From positions 30,727 to 94,726 of the forward strand of contig JADEXK010000016.1 of the NCBI GenBank assembly GCA_015207155.1: 64,000 bases of DNA. The letters run 5' to 3'. Made by a program: the position numbers and the translations under genes. This DNA is from Nostocales cyanobacterium LEGE 11386 (GTDB lineage Bacteria > Cyanobacteriota > Cyanobacteriia > Cyanobacteriales > Nostocaceae). Below the pieces are notes generated by a model. The model saw only the letters and a program-made list of their open reading frames with translations. It searched no databases and was not told the origin of the DNA. Positions 18,649 through 27,831 of this stretch are shown here, one piece after another. Within the stretch, counting starts at the first letter, position 1. Each line of letters starts with the position of its first letter.

Positions 18649-19461
18649 TTAACGTTGCTGAGGCCGGGCTGGTGGAGTTTTGGGTGCGTTATTTCCCTGT
18701 TGCGTGCTAATGTATTCAATACTCTCTGATGGTGGCATTAAGACAACTTTGTCTAGCCAGGGATCATTTTTATCCCGCAAAGTTTTAATTATCCAATCTA
18801 TATCTACGACCTCAATTTTAGCCTTGGGGTCTATTGGCTTCAACTGCTTCAATGCACTTTCTGCATCTCGTTGACTTAAATACATAGGAATGATTTCCTT
18901 TTTATCAAACTGCCGTTGTGCAGGATATAAAGTTCCTTTCTCTGATGACATGAGAAGAAAAACAGGCACACTCGGGAACTGTTGTACCTGTTGCCCGTTT
19001 TGGCGAAGTAATGCCAACGCCCCTTTAACATCCTGTTGTGCAGGTTGTAAGACAATTTGGGTTTGATCTGGTTTTTTAGATGTTTCTTTAATTGTCTGAT
19101 AAACTAACCCCAAAGGAAGTGCTGTTACCCTTAGGCTTTTTACCATTTCCACTGTCTTTGGATCTTGACCCTTACTGTTCTGTATCTGCTGTTCCAAGAA
19201 GGACTTAGCTTCTTGTATATTCATAAATACCATCTGTAAAAAAGCTGGTTTTTTTTCGTTTTGACCTTGAGGTGTGGTATTAAACACAGCTATTTGTGGT
19301 TGGTTGCCAACAGAAAATGAAAATACAGGAACTTCATTCAATTTTTTTTCGATTTCTTGTTCTGACAAAGCCAGCACTGGGATATTCCCGACGAATAACG
19401 ATCCCAACAAAGTACTCCCGACCAGACCTAATGTTGCGCCCCAACGAACTAGTGCTTTCAT
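18649..19461 (-). CDS. Tic22-like periplasmic protein
   Basis: A 270-residue protein with an N-terminal signal sequence (LGLVGSTLLGSLFVGNIPVLA, cleavage about residue 30). The mature part has two repeated half-domains with VPVFSFSVGNQPQIAVF and FPSVPVFLLMSSEKGTLYPAQ, characteristic of the Tic22 family. In Anabaena the homologue is a periplasmic or thylakoid-lumen protein needed for outer-membrane biogenesis, working with Omp85. The C-terminus is Pro/Gln-rich (PKTPPARPQQR). GGAG 5 bases upstream selects ATG 19461 over the ORF start at 19479. It is probably cotranscribed with prmC downstream. Confidence 0.88.
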   Translation of the reverse strand: MKALVRWGATLGLVGSTLLGSLFVGNIPVLALSEQEIEKKLNEVPVFSFSVGNQPQIAVFNTTPQGQNEKKPAFLQMVFMNIQEAKSFLEQQIQNSKGQDPKTVEMVKSLRVTALPLGLVYQTIKETSKKPDQTQIVLQPAQQDVKGALALLRQNGQQVQQFPSVPVFLLMSSEKGTLYPAQRQFDKKEIIPMYLSQRDAESALKQLKPIDPKAKIEVVDIDWIIKTLRDKNDPWLDKVVLMPPSESIEYISTQQGNNAPKTPPARPQQR

Positions 19462-20120
19462 AATTGCTCCTCGCATCAATAATTAAATTAAGTCAGACTA
19501 ACGGTTGGATTAGCATCACACTAACTAGTTTTAGTTATATAGCAATCCATTTAAAATGTGAAAAATTTGTTTTTGCGGTTCAATGCTAACAATACAATGC
19601 TCAAAAAGCGATATTTTCCCACCCTTGAGAGTTTTTATGGTATCGTCAGCACCGATTGACTCTGTTCAACTAGTGTTTTTCTCGATTTCGCTTTGTTATT
19701 CACTGCATAATACTGTGAATGCTTATTATAGTCTGCTCTTGCAGTGGCGAAAAATTACCCTGATAGTTGAGCCTGTCAAAATTATCTGGTTGATTGACTT
19801 TCTCAAATATAAATGAAGTCACTGTATAATGAATTGTTCCATTTAAGGCTGTTTCAAAATCTGCTCAAATCTATACAAAACTCTATTCCGGGAGATTGTT
19901 ACTGTTTAACGTAAAATTTGTCTATAAACTCTTAAAACAGCAACTTAAGAGCAGAACAGCCAAAGTAGACAATACCGGAAAAATATTTAATTTAGATGTA
20001 AATTTACTTAAAAAATACTCAGTTAGCACCTAGCCTAAACCCGAGAAATTTGAATTTCTTAATTAAGAAATACTCATAACATTTGGTATTGTTTGGCGAG
20101 TGCTAACTTATCACTTAAAA
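19462..20120. other. Intergenic stretch of about 660 bases
   Basis: It holds the promoter region of the tic22-like gene and the downstream flank of the tRNA. AT-rich. A 77-codon plus-strand frame (19583-19816) has no start signal or recognisable composition. I see no RNA gene besides the tRNA. Confidence 0.35.
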
Positions 20121-20194
20121 TCGGGATGACAGGATTTGAACCTGCGGCATCCTGCTCCCAAAGCAGGCGCGCTACCAAGCTGCGCTACATCCCG
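20121..20194 (-). tRNA. tRNA-Pro (anticodon UGG)
   Basis: On the minus strand the 7-bp acceptor stem CGGGATG/CATCCCG closes a full cloverleaf. The anticodon arm is CCTGC TTTGGGA GCAGG, giving anticodon TGG. The T-arm contains GGTTCAAATCC, and the discriminator base is A. CCA is not encoded. It stands alone between the Tic22-like and Ycf52-like genes and is intact. Confidence 0.95.
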
Positions 20195-20534
20195 GATAAA
20201 CCAATTGCTGCTTGGGTTTTAAGTCTAACAGCAAATAAAACACACTCTTAAGGTAATTAGTAAAATTGAGACTATTTTGTCACTTACTAATTTTACCATA
20301 CTAGCATCTTTTTTACTATACCACGTTTAACACTTTCTGACTAGTTAATTTCAATCTTCCTATTCAGGCAAACAACTGCTTTTCTACAGATATTTAAATT
20401 TTGGCGGCGATGTTGTATCGGCTTTAAAGCACAGCTAAGTAATTTCCTGTTTCTTAGTATAAAAAGTATCGTATTATACTTCTTATACTAAGGTAAACTT
20501 TCTCATAGCAAGCTGCTGTATTTATTTTGATAAT
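20195..20534. other. Spacer between tRNA-Pro and the Ycf52-like gene, with a long palindrome
   Basis: This 340-base AT-rich spacer holds one notable structure. The arms at 20453-20469 and 20476-20492 pair over 17 positions with one G-U pair, around the loop cgtatt. It lies about 43 bases beyond the stop of the GNAT gene and may terminate it, though no T-run follows. I see nothing else. Confidence 0.5.
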
Positions 20535-21071
20535 TTAGTGAGGATACCAAAACATTCCTTTAATGCCTTCTGGATCTGACATGAAACCCATACTCCGGTA
20601 AAAATCTACAACATGAGGGTCAGCAAAGAGAGTAACGTTGCTAATCTCTTCACTTCTGAGTTTTTTGAGTACGTATTTCATCAGTGCTTTGCCCAATCCT
20701 TTTCCTTGAAAGTCTGGATGGACTACCACATCCCAGATAGTCGCATTAAATGCATGATCTGAGGTAGCACGAGCGAAACCAATAAGCCGCTTTTGGTTTC
20801 CTCGTACTTGCCACATAGAAGCTACGAGAAAACTATGCTCAATGGCTTTTTTCACTTTTCTCAAGGGACGACGAGACCAGCCAACTGCATCACAAAGTTC
20901 TTCTAGTTCATACAGGTCAATATCTCGCTCCGTGCTAAAAACGATGCGAGCCTCATTCATGCTGTTGGAGCTAGAGTCGCCAGCAGCAGAAGCCGTATGC
21001 TCGTCAAAAGAGGTTGTTTTAGTTGTTGCTACAGACTCAGGAGTATTAAACCAAGTTTTCCAAAAACCCAT
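20535..21071 (-). CDS. Ycf52-like GNAT acetyltransferase
   Basis: A 178-residue acetyltransferase like the plastid-encoded Ycf52 and the plant nuclear-encoded NSI/GNAT proteins that acetylate proteins in chloroplasts. The first 40 residues are polar and probably disordered. The GNAT core starts at about 41. Motif A is [21 protein letters not shown] (acetyl-CoA loop QGKGLG) and the end is [10 protein letters not shown]. The preceding strand reads [21 protein letters not shown], nearly the same as in the GNAT at 15479. It is monocistronic. The start MGFWKTWF has no strong Shine-Dalgarno sequence. Confidence 0.88.
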   Translation of the reverse strand: MGFWKTWFNTPESVATTKTTSFDEHTASAAGDSSSNSMNEARIVFSTERDIDLYELEELCDAVGWSRRPLRKVKKAIEHSFLVASMWQVRGNQKRLIGFARATSDHAFNATIWDVVVHPDFQGKGLGKALMKYVLKKLRSEEISNVTLFADPHVVDFYRSMGFMSDPEGIKGMFWYPH

Positions 21072-21523
21072 GCCAACGTGGTTCGGGTAGTATAACTGAA
21101 TTGGTTTCCACTCTCTTTGAGTGTTGATTCACGTTGCACAAAGCTAATACCATCAGCTATCCTTCACACTTCAATTTTTTTTGGTGTTTTTGGGATTTTT
21201 AATGGCAACAGCCTTTCATGGCGTGTTTCACACCAATCATTTTCAACTTTAGCATTTTGTTGTGAATTGTATATGAGGTATTGGGGATTAGGTTCGGGGA
21301 TTGGGTATTGGGGAATAATTTGGTCACAAGCCTCTACAAGCTTCTATCTTTAGAATGTATGGATAGGTCAAAGAAAAAATTGTAGGGAGAGCATTCAGTG
21401 CTAAACACAAGGCGTGATCATCCCAAACCGCAAATTTATTTTTAGAGGAGTTTTTCAATCCCCACCCCAGTCCCTATTCCCTAGTCCCCTGGTGTAGAAA
21501 GCAAGCGAGTCTTACCCCCAACG
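21072..21523. repeat. Divergent spacer with inverted G-rich/C-rich short repeats
   Basis: It carries the promoters of the Ycf52-like and ACT-domain genes. Positions about 21278-21315 hold tandem ggggattgggt-type words, and 21457-21490 hold the complementary cccagtccctattccc type. The pair could fold back on itself. No gene is present. Confidence 0.4.
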
Positions 21524-22243
21524 ATGGCTTCTGGTTTAAAATCTTCAACACTGGAACTCCTAAAGCGCTTTAATCGAGCCTTTCCCCAGTTTTACGAGCA
21601 ATTTGTTAGCAGTGAGATTCAACTGCAAAATTTACGGCTAGCCTACCGTCTTTATAAAACCAAACGCGCTGTTATTGAGTTGAAGTCGGAAGGTAGCAAA
21701 AGTGCCTTGCATTTTGCCTACCGCAACCAGTCATTTCTCCTCAGTGATATTTTTGGTGTACTAGCGGCTTATGGTCTAACCATCCACGGTCTCAGCCTAT
21801 ATGGTCAGATTAGGCCCCCGATGTTAGTTTTTATTAAACTGCTGGTATCTCGCGGCAGTAAAGCCTTAACTGAGAAAACGGCAGAAAATGTCTGCCGCGC
21901 CATTCGCGAGGCTCTAGGAGGGCGGTTTGAGGTAGAAGAAATGCTGGCAGTAGAATTTAACCTGGATACTGGCTTGGAACAAGTACAGACTGAGTTTTAT
22001 GTCGATCCGGTATTTCATCTGCCTGCCCTGGTGATTGAAGCTGATAATCAACCAGGGTTATTTTACAAAGTAATGTATGCCATCTGGCAGGAAGACCTGT
22101 TAGTAGTCAATGCCAATTTGCTGGTTTGGCGCGGACGTACAAGGTTAATTCTCTACCTTTTGGGGCCGAATGAAAGCCTCATTCCTGAATATCTGGGACA
22201 CAAAATTGCTGAAGGGGTACGGTTAAGGTTATTGGGTAGATGA
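21524..22243 (+). CDS. ACT-domain protein (cyanobacterial, double ACT)
   Basis: A 239-residue soluble protein. It has an N-terminal helix, then two ACT-like ligand-binding folds. The first is at about 70-145 (SFLLSDIFGVLAAYGLTIHGLSLYGQ) and the second at about 163-235 (HLPALVIEADNQPGLFYKVMYAIWQEDLLVVNANLLVW). The second has the D-x-P-G-L turn where amino acids bind in ACT domains. The arrangement resembles the C-terminal regulatory part of GlnD without the catalytic domains. It is therefore likely an amino-acid sensor, with the partner unknown. It is followed by a 120-base spacer and the alpha/beta hydrolase on the same strand. Confidence 0.8.
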   Translation: MASGLKSSTLELLKRFNRAFPQFYEQFVSSEIQLQNLRLAYRLYKTKRAVIELKSEGSKSALHFAYRNQSFLLSDIFGVLAAYGLTIHGLSLYGQIRPPMLVFIKLLVSRGSKALTEKTAENVCRAIREALGGRFEVEEMLAVEFNLDTGLEQVQTEFYVDPVFHLPALVIEADNQPGLFYKVMYAIWQEDLLVVNANLLVWRGRTRLILYLLGPNESLIPEYLGHKIAEGVRLRLLGR

Positions 22244-22362
22244 ACATACAATTTATTTAAGGATTAAAAATGTAAAATCATAAATTTTTAATTCTTAATT
22301 TTGCATCGGTTTGCTCTACTCCGTATTTAGTCGTACCCACTCTTAGGGGTACGATATTAAGT

Positions 22363-23280
22363 ATGGCAACCATTGAAATCTTGGGCGTTCCACACGCATA
22401 CGAGCTAACGGCTCCCACCTCATATACCCACGCTTTAGTGTTTATCCACGGTTGGCTCAATAGCCGTGGATATTGGCAACCTGTAATTTCCCGCTTATCA
22501 GTTGATTTGCAGTGCCTGTCTTATGATTTGCGAGGTTTTGGGGAGTCTCAGTCCCTGCCAGAAGCCGATTTTAGTCAGGCACAAACTTCTGTGAACTTGG
22601 CTACTAATACTGCTAACTCTATTGATGAGTTTAGTTTGTCCTTTGATTCTCTTTATACGCCAGCTGTTTATGCTCAGGATTTAGCAGCCCTTCTGCAACA
22701 ACTAAATATTAGTAGTGCTTGGCTGATTGGGCATTCTTTGGGAGGTACGATCGCTCTTTGGGCAGCTGCTCAGATGCCTGAGTGTGTGAAGGGAGTTATC
22801 TGTATCAATGCAGGCGGTGGGATTTATCTCAAAGAAGCCTTTGAGCAGTTTCGTTCTGCGGGGCAAAGATTTTTGCAAGTCCGTCCGCGCTGGCTGTCTC
22901 AACTACCTTTGATTGATTTGCTATTTACCAGAGCAAGTGTGGCTCGTCCTTTGGATCGATATTGGGCACGCCAGCGAGTAATTGATTTCGTTGTGGCTGA
23001 CCCAGAAGCAGCACTGGGAACACTCCTAGACTCTACAACTGAGGAAGAAATCAACCGTTTACCCCAGTTAGTATCTCAACTGAAGCAGCCTGTTTATTTT
23101 TTGGCTGGTACCGACGACAAAGTTATGGAACCCAAGTATGTTCGCCATTTAGCCAGTTTTCATCGGCTTTTTCAATACAGTGGCGACAATGTAATTGAAA
23201 TCCCTGATTGTGGTCATTTGGCGATGTTAGAGCAGCCAGATGTAGTTGCTAGTCATATTCGGTCAATAGTTAACAATTAG
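22363..23280 (+). CDS. Alpha/beta hydrolase
   Basis: A 305-residue serine hydrolase of the alpha/beta fold. The oxyanion-hole motif is FIHGW (27-31). The nucleophile elbow GHSLGG places Ser125. The acid is Asp251 or Asp252 in AGTDDKVM, and the base is His285 in DCGHLAMLEQP. A cap domain lies at about 155-215. It has no signal peptide. The substrate is unknown. The fold includes haloalkane dehalogenases, esterases and C-C hydrolases, and these residues do not decide between them. An insertion of about 25 polar residues at 66-92 is unusual before the first helix. A MITE lies just after its stop. Confidence 0.88.
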   Translation: MATIEILGVPHAYELTAPTSYTHALVFIHGWLNSRGYWQPVISRLSVDLQCLSYDLRGFGESQSLPEADFSQAQTSVNLATNTANSIDEFSLSFDSLYTPAVYAQDLAALLQQLNISSAWLIGHSLGGTIALWAAAQMPECVKGVICINAGGGIYLKEAFEQFRSAGQRFLQVRPRWLSQLPLIDLLFTRASVARPLDRYWARQRVIDFVVADPEAALGTLLDSTTEEEINRLPQLVSQLKQPVYFLAGTDDKVMEPKYVRHLASFHRLFQYSGDNVIEIPDCGHLAMLEQPDVVASHIRSIVNN

Positions 23281-23296
23281 GTAAGGAGTGGGAGCA

Positions 23297-23489
23297 GGTT
23301 AGCAGGCAGGGCTGTTTCATTCCCTAAAAGGCTTGCAAATGCAAGGGTTCAGGAGATGAAAAACAAGCTTGGCATTCAATCTTAGGCATCAAAATGGTCA
23401 CCAATTCATGACTTTTGTCCTGATATTTATCGCCAATCATATTGACAAAACACACACCATTACGAATGAAACAGCCCTGGGTTAGCAGG
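23297..23489. mobile_element. MITE with 16-bp terminal inverted repeats and 10-bp target duplication
   Basis: The element spans 23307-23479 (173 bases). Its perfect terminal inverted repeats are CAGGGCTGTTTCATTC (23307-23322) and GAATGAAACAGCCCTG (23464-23479). The 10-base direct repeat ggttagcagg flanks it at 23297-23306 and 23480-23489. The interior has no open frame of useful size. Ends beginning CAGGG with 8-10-base duplications are typical of the ISAs1 family, so an ISAs1-like transposase elsewhere probably moved it. It sits between two convergent genes. Confidence 0.85.
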
Positions 23490-23514
23490 GGCGCAGGGGA
23501 TAAATAATAATTCC

Positions 23515-23563
23515 TGACTCAGCACTCAGCACTTGGAATGCACTCAGTACTCAGCACTTTGCT
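23515..23563. repeat. TCAGCAC heptad repeat overlapping the tsaD 3' end
   Basis: Tandem actcagc-type units around gaatgcactcag, nearly the same as at 17698-17745. The last codons of tsaD are read from it. Confidence 0.6.
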
Positions 23564-24598
23564 GTACAACTTCATTACCTGGGTAAGCGGTAACCTAGAC
23601 TCAACTCCTAAAGTCAGAGGGGATGTATGACCAAGGGATAGGTGATTAGAGGCGGCGCAGGCAATCATGGCGGCGTTATCGGTACAGTATTTTAGGGGTG
23701 GGAACAAGACACGCAGGTTATGCTCAACAGCAGCAGCTTGTAGGATTTTTCTCAAGCTACTGTTAGCAGCCACCCCTCCCCCAACGGCAATGGTATTGAG
23801 ATGATAATCGAGGGCACAAGCGATCGCTCTTTTGGTCAGAGATCGCGCTACAGTTTCTTGAAAGCTAGCTGCTAAATCAGCTATTGGCACTTGTCCATGC
23901 TCTTTCTCTAACTGCTGCACTAACCGCAGTACCGCCGTCTTTAACCCGCTAAAACTGCCATCGTAGGGATGATATCCTCCACCCGGTAAAGAAACTTTGC
24001 CTTCTGGCAAGGCGAAGGCGTGGGGATTACCTGTTTGTGCTAGTTGATCAATCACAGGCCCGCCAGGGTAGCCCAGCTTTAACAATCGCGCCACCTTATC
24101 AAAGGCTTCACCTGCGGCGTCATCACGAGTTTCCCCTAGAGTTTCGTAGGTACCACAATCCTTTACATAAATCAAGCTTGTATGTCCACCGGAAACGAGT
24201 AAGCTAAGAAATGGGGGATCTAAAGTTGGCTCACTCAAATAAGTCGCACAAATGTGGCCTTCCAGGTGATGAACACCCAAAAAAGGTTTGTTGTGTATGA
24301 TTGCTAAAGTTTTAGCAGCAGTTAATCCTACCAATAGCGCTCCTACTAGACCTGGGGCGCAGGTGGCAGCGATCCCATCAATTTGCTCCCAGTTGAGTTG
24401 GGCTTGTGCCATTGCTTGAGCGATCGCCTCATTGATCGTTTCCAAATGCTGGCGAGATGCTACTTCTGGCACCACTCCACCATACTGGCGATGCACTGGA
24501 ATTTGGGAAGACACAATACTGCTATAAACTTCACGATTATTAACAATTGCGACGGCAGTTTCATCGCAGCTCGTTTCTATTGCTAAAACAGTTGCCAT
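23519..24598 (-). CDS. tsaD: tRNA N6-adenosine threonylcarbamoyltransferase
   Basis: A 359-residue universal enzyme that transfers the threonylcarbamoyl group from TC-AMP to A37 of tRNA. The ASKHA fold begins with [13 protein letters not shown] (5-17). The metal-binding H-x3-H is HHLEGH with His111 and His115. SGGHTSL (about 151) and [11 protein letters not shown] (about 273) complete the nucleotide site. TsaC is encoded on the same strand at 17022. The last dozen residues ([13 protein letters not shown]) come from a short repeat and extend beyond the usual C-terminus. It is divergent from psaF, 176 bases apart. Confidence 0.95.
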   Translation of the reverse strand: MATVLAIETSCDETAVAIVNNREVYSSIVSSQIPVHRQYGGVVPEVASRQHLETINEAIAQAMAQAQLNWEQIDGIAATCAPGLVGALLVGLTAAKTLAIIHNKPFLGVHHLEGHICATYLSEPTLDPPFLSLLVSGGHTSLIYVKDCGTYETLGETRDDAAGEAFDKVARLLKLGYPGGPVIDQLAQTGNPHAFALPEGKVSLPGGGYHPYDGSFSGLKTAVLRLVQQLEKEHGQVPIADLAASFQETVARSLTKRAIACALDYHLNTIAVGGGVAANSSLRKILQAAAVEHNLRVLFPPLKYCTDNAAMIACAASNHLSLGHTSPLTLGVESRLPLTQVMKLYSKVLSTECIPSAEC

Positions 24599-24657
24599 TT
24601 TTGGGTTGCGCTAAGTAACGATTTGTTGGAGAAGCTTTAACTTTTATTTACTTAAAC

Positions 24658-24686
24658 TTTACTCGGTTCCCGCCCAAGAGTATGAT
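24658..24686 (+). promoter_or_regulatory. Predicted sigma70-type promoter of psaF
   Basis: A -35-like TTTACT (24658-24663) and a -10-like TATGAT (24681-24686) are separated by exactly 17 bases, upstream of psaF. The inferred leader is about 80 bases. It contains two copies of tgtaca, a possible dyad. Confidence 0.5.
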
Positions 24687-24774
24687 GACTTGCTAGTTAT
24701 GCAAATAAAGACTGTACAAGCCGCTTCGTTTTGTACAAAAAACTTTTTGTTTTGTAATAAAAGGAAACAACTCC

Positions 24775-25269
24775 ATGAGACGATTGTTTGCTTTGATTTT
24801 AGCGATTTGTCTTTGGTCCAATTTTGCCCCCCCAGCACAAGCGCTTGGGGCTAATCTTGTACCCTGTAAAGACTCTCCCGCCTTTCAAGAGCTAGCAAAA
24901 AATGCCCGTAACACCACTGCTGATCCCGAATCAGGGAAAAAGCGGTTTGAGCGTTATTCCCAGGCACTATGTGGACCTGAAGGTTACCCTCACTTGATTG
25001 TTGATGGTCGCCTGGATCGCGCTGGTGACTTCCTGATTCCTAGCATTCTTTTCTTGTATATTGCTGGTTGGATTGGTTGGGTAGGTCGTGCCTACCTACA
25101 AGCAATCAAAAAAGCATCAGACACCGAACAAAAAGAAATCCAAATCGATCTTGGTTTGGCACTACCCATCATCACCACAGGCTTTGCTTGGCCTGCGGCA
25201 GCGCTTAAAGAACTCCTTTCAGGCGAATTAACTGCTAAAGATTCAGAAATCACTGTTTCTCCCCGCTAA
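24775..25269 (+). CDS. psaF: Photosystem I reaction centre subunit III (plastocyanin/cytochrome c6 docking)
   Basis: A 164-residue PSI subunit. The signal peptide is [23 protein letters not shown] (cleavage about residue 23). The luminal domain has [17 protein letters not shown] and [22 protein letters not shown], the PsaF signature with the conserved cysteine pair. The transmembrane part is [22 protein letters not shown], with a further hydrophobic hairpin near the C-terminus. AAGGA precedes the ATG. psaJ follows 39 bases later, and the psaFJ operon is the usual cyanobacterial arrangement. Confidence 0.97.
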   Translation: MRRLFALILAICLWSNFAPPAQALGANLVPCKDSPAFQELAKNARNTTADPESGKKRFERYSQALCGPEGYPHLIVDGRLDRAGDFLIPSILFLYIAGWIGWVGRAYLQAIKKASDTEQKEIQIDLGLALPIITTGFAWPAAALKELLSGELTAKDSEITVSPR

Positions 25270-25308
25270 TTCAGCCTAAATAATTCATTTGTTTTGGAGA
25301 CTAAATTC

Positions 25309-25458
25309 ATGGCAGACAAAGGCGATCAATCGTCCTATTTGATTACATTTCTTTCCACAGCACCAGTGGCAGCCACTATCTGGTTGACAATCACAGCAGG
25401 TATTTTGATTGAATTCAACCGCTTTTTCCCCGACTTACTTTTCCACCCACTGCCATAA
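25309..25458 (+). CDS. psaJ: Photosystem I reaction centre subunit IX
   Basis: A 49-residue single-helix PSI subunit that stabilises PsaF in the complex. The sequence starts [21 protein letters not shown] hydrophobic helix follows (about 17-38), then [15 protein letters not shown], the conserved PsaJ end. TTTGGAGA lies 10 bases before the ATG. It follows psaF by 39 bases and is certainly cotranscribed with it. Confidence 0.96.
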   Translation: MADKGDQSSYLITFLSTAPVAATIWLTITAGILIEFNRFFPDLLFHPLP

Positions 25459-25554
25459 GTGGAAAATGCCATTTCATGCCTAAAAATGTGTGGTTATTTT
25501 ACTGTGCCTAGTTAGGTTAAAGTATCACTCAAACAGGCATAAAACATAGTTTTT

Positions 25555-25590
25555 GAAACTCGTAATGCTGTAATATAGCTTGCGAGTTTC
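25555..25590 (+). terminator. Hairpin between psaJ and psaL
   Basis: gaaactcg (25555-25562) pairs with cgagtttc (25583-25590) around a 20-base loop and is followed by atactttt. It may partly terminate psaFJ or stabilise its 3' end, with psaL having its own promoter in the 120 bases that follow. Confidence 0.4.
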
Positions 25591-25712
25591 ATACTTTTGA
25601 AAGCAGCTAAATTAATTTTTCTAAACTTCCCAGCCAAAAAACATATTTAGCTACAATTGTTATTAATAATATAAAAATGCCACCATTCTAATTTAGAGGC
25701 GAACATAAAATT

Positions 25713-26234
25713 ATGGCGCAAGCAGTAGATTCATCAAAAAATCTTCCCAGCGATCCACGAAATCGGGAAGTTGTTGCTCCAGCAGGACGCGATCCCCAAC
25801 AAGGTAACCTAGAAACTCCGGTTAATTCTTCTCCCTTAGTCAAGTGGTTCATTAACAACTTACCCGCATATCGCCAGGGTCTTAATCCTTCTAGACGGGG
25901 GCTAGAAGTAGGCATGGCACACGGTTACTTACTATTTGGCCCCTTCGCCAAATTAGGCCCACTGCGGAATGCTGATAATGCTAATTTAGCTGGGTTGCTA
26001 GCAGCCATCGGCTTGGTTGTGATTCTCACTGCCTGCCTATCCCTATATGCCAATAGCAATCCTGCTAAAGCACTTGCTAGTGTTACCGTACCCAATCCAC
26101 CAGTAGACGCTTTTAACTCCAAAGAAAGCTGGAATAATTTTGCCAGTGCTTTCTTAATTGGTGGTATTGGTGGTGCAGTAGTCGCTTATTTCTTGACTAC
26201 CAATTTGGGACTAATTCAAGGTCTAGTAGGTTAA
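25713..26234 (+). CDS. psaL: Photosystem I reaction centre subunit XI
   Basis: A 173-residue PSI subunit that forms the trimer or tetramer interface of cyanobacterial PSI. The N-terminal stromal part has VKWFINNLPAYRQGLNPSRRGLEVGMAHGYLLFGPF, the PsaL signature. Helices lie at about 90-112 (LAGLLAAIGLVVILTACLSLY) and about 145-167 (ASAFLIGGIGGAVVAYFLTT). Compared with other PsaL it has a long polar N-terminus (about 45 residues), usual in filamentous species. The gene is preceded by GAGG 13 bases upstream and followed by a hairpin repeat shared with convergent gmk. Confidence 0.97.
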   Translation: MAQAVDSSKNLPSDPRNREVVAPAGRDPQQGNLETPVNSSPLVKWFINNLPAYRQGLNPSRRGLEVGMAHGYLLFGPFAKLGPLRNADNANLAGLLAAIGLVVILTACLSLYANSNPAKALASVTVPNPPVDAFNSKESWNNFASAFLIGGIGGAVVAYFLTTNLGLIQGLVG

Positions 26235-26250
26235 TTTAATTTTTGGTTAA

Positions 26251-26322
26251 TTGGGCATAGGGCATTGGTAATTGCTGATTGTTAGTTATTTTTACTATTA
26301 CCCATGCCCCATGCCCTATGTG
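26251..26322. terminator. Short-repeat hairpin between convergent psaL and gmk
   Basis: catagggcat (26256-26265) pairs with atgccctatg (26311-26320), and the neighbouring tggtaat and attaccc words extend the pairing. It is a repeat of the gggcatag type and could serve as a bidirectional terminator. Confidence 0.5.
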
Positions 26323-26360
26323 TCATTTAGCATTACCAATTTATTTAATCAGAGCCTCAA

Positions 26361-26960
26361 TTATCCGAATAAAGTTGCTTCGATCGCATTGAGGGCAGTT
26401 TCTAAATCGTCATTGACGATTTGAACATCAAATTCATCTGCGGCTTGAATTTCTTCTTGGGCACGGCGAAGACGACGAGCGATCGCTTCTTCAGGATCTT
26501 GGGCGCGACCACGTATCCGCTTTTCCAATTCATCAAGAGAAGGCGGTAAAATGAAAATGCTGAGAGCGCTAGGGAAGGAAGAGCGGATTTGCCTTGCCCC
26601 TTTTAGCTCAATTTCTAACACCACCAACTTGCCAGATCGAACTTGGTTAAGCACAGCTTCACGGGGGGTGCCGTAATAGTTACCAGCAAATTCTGCCCAC
26701 TCTAAGAATTCACCTTGAGCAACTAATTGTTCAAACTTACTGCGACTAATAAAGTAGTAATTTTTGCCGTCGATTTCTCCTGGACGGGGAGAACGAGTCG
26801 TCACGGATACAGAATAATACAGTTCCGGATGACGTTTTAATAGCGCTTGCATTAAAGTGCCTTTACCAACCCCACTAGGGCCAGTTAAAACAATCAGCCT
26901 ACCTGGAGACGGGCATTCTTTGGTATTAGCACTACTCTGGGTGGGTAAAACTTGCATCAT
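26361..26960 (-). CDS. gmk: Guanylate kinase
   Basis: A 199-residue enzyme that phosphorylates GMP to GDP with ATP. The P-loop is [10 protein letters not shown], and the GMP-binding part has [21 protein letters not shown]. The lid region is [23 protein letters not shown]. An in-frame TTG at 26984 would add eight residues. I chose ATG 26960 (MMQVLPTQ). It lies 177 bases downstream of remA on the same strand, the usual remA-gmk pairing, so they are probably one transcript. Confidence 0.95.
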   Translation of the reverse strand: MMQVLPTQSSANTKECPSPGRLIVLTGPSGVGKGTLMQALLKRHPELYYSVSVTTRSPRPGEIDGKNYYFISRSKFEQLVAQGEFLEWAEFAGNYYGTPREAVLNQVRSGKLVVLEIELKGARQIRSSFPSALSIFILPPSLDELEKRIRGRAQDPEEAIARRLRRAQEEIQAADEFDVQIVNDDLETALNAIEATLFG

Positions 26961-27137
26961 CCGTTTAACCTGTGAATTAATCAATAGACATTATTTATTT
27001 AGCCGTTAGCTTTATTTTCGTTATCAGAGAAACCTTTGACGAACGAATTTGTAGCACTGGTGACAGAAAACTTGTCTAATTCACATGGTACTGCCGATGT
27101 GGTGCAAATAGGGTATGGTTATTGACCTATACCTATA

Positions 27138-27407
27138 TTAATTATCTGCAACATGATGATGATCACGGGAAATCACGAAGCGATTTGCAACCGTTTCTGG
27201 TTGAATCGCTGAAAGAATTACGTGGCTGGAATCAGTGATAATTACAGCCCTAGTCCGACGACCGTAAGTTGCATCAACTAGCTGACCTCTGTCCCGTGCA
27301 TCGGTAATAATCCGTTTAATCGGGGCAGACTCTGGACTAACAATGGCAACTACTCGGTTGGCAGACACGATGTTGCCGAAACCGATGTTGATTAATTGTA
27401 TTTCCAT
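27138..27407 (-). CDS. remA: RemA/DUF370-family DNA-binding protein
   Basis: An 89-residue protein matching the extracellular matrix regulator RemA (DUF370). It starts [19 protein letters not shown] and continues with [38 protein letters not shown]. In Bacillus, RemA activates biofilm genes as a ring-shaped oligomer. In cyanobacteria its role is not established. The ORF extends upstream to an ATG at 27464 that has a GGGG-containing leader, which would add 19 residues. I prefer 27407 because the family begins at MEIQLINIG. It sits upstream of gmk as in many bacteria. Confidence 0.85.
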   Translation of the reverse strand: MEIQLINIGFGNIVSANRVVAIVSPESAPIKRIITDARDRGQLVDATYGRRTRAVIITDSSHVILSAIQPETVANRFVISRDHHHVADN

Positions 27408-27831
27408 AAAAAAACTAACACCAAATATGGTGTGACGAGAAGCGGTAAAGGTATTTATTCCCATGTTATCCCCAAAAAATTGGAGTTACAACGCTTCACG
27501 TCTAGCCTGCCTTTGTTTTTAATTAGCAAATGCTTTCTTTAGCTGTTTATTGGCTAAATCTACTTAAAATCTTCCCAAAGACACATGTCAAACCATACAA
27601 ATACAATCTAATTAAAGGACAAGCAATTCATCCCCTTGTTATCAGTAACTAATATTTTCATAAGTGATTACTTCTGCTGGTTGATTATGCGACTCATCCC
27701 AGAGGCGGCGAAGATGGTTATGTTTTAGAGACTATTCTAATCTCTTACTCTCTGCGCCTTTGCGCCTCTGCGTGAGGTAAATTCATCCCATTAATCAGCA
27801 ACGCCTTCTGATTCGGTGATCAAGTATTGAA
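27408..27831. other. Spacer upstream of remA with a dispersed repeat
   Basis: Besides the remA promoter region, positions about 27740-27780 carry the spacer word ctctgcgcctttgcgcctct, a common Nostoc dispersed repeat. I see no gene. Confidence 0.4.

Noticed and set aside
19583..19816. 77-codon plus-strand frame in the spacer upstream of tic22-like
   Set aside because: No ribosome-binding site and a composition rich in Ser, Leu and Ile without motif. Possible but not supportable.
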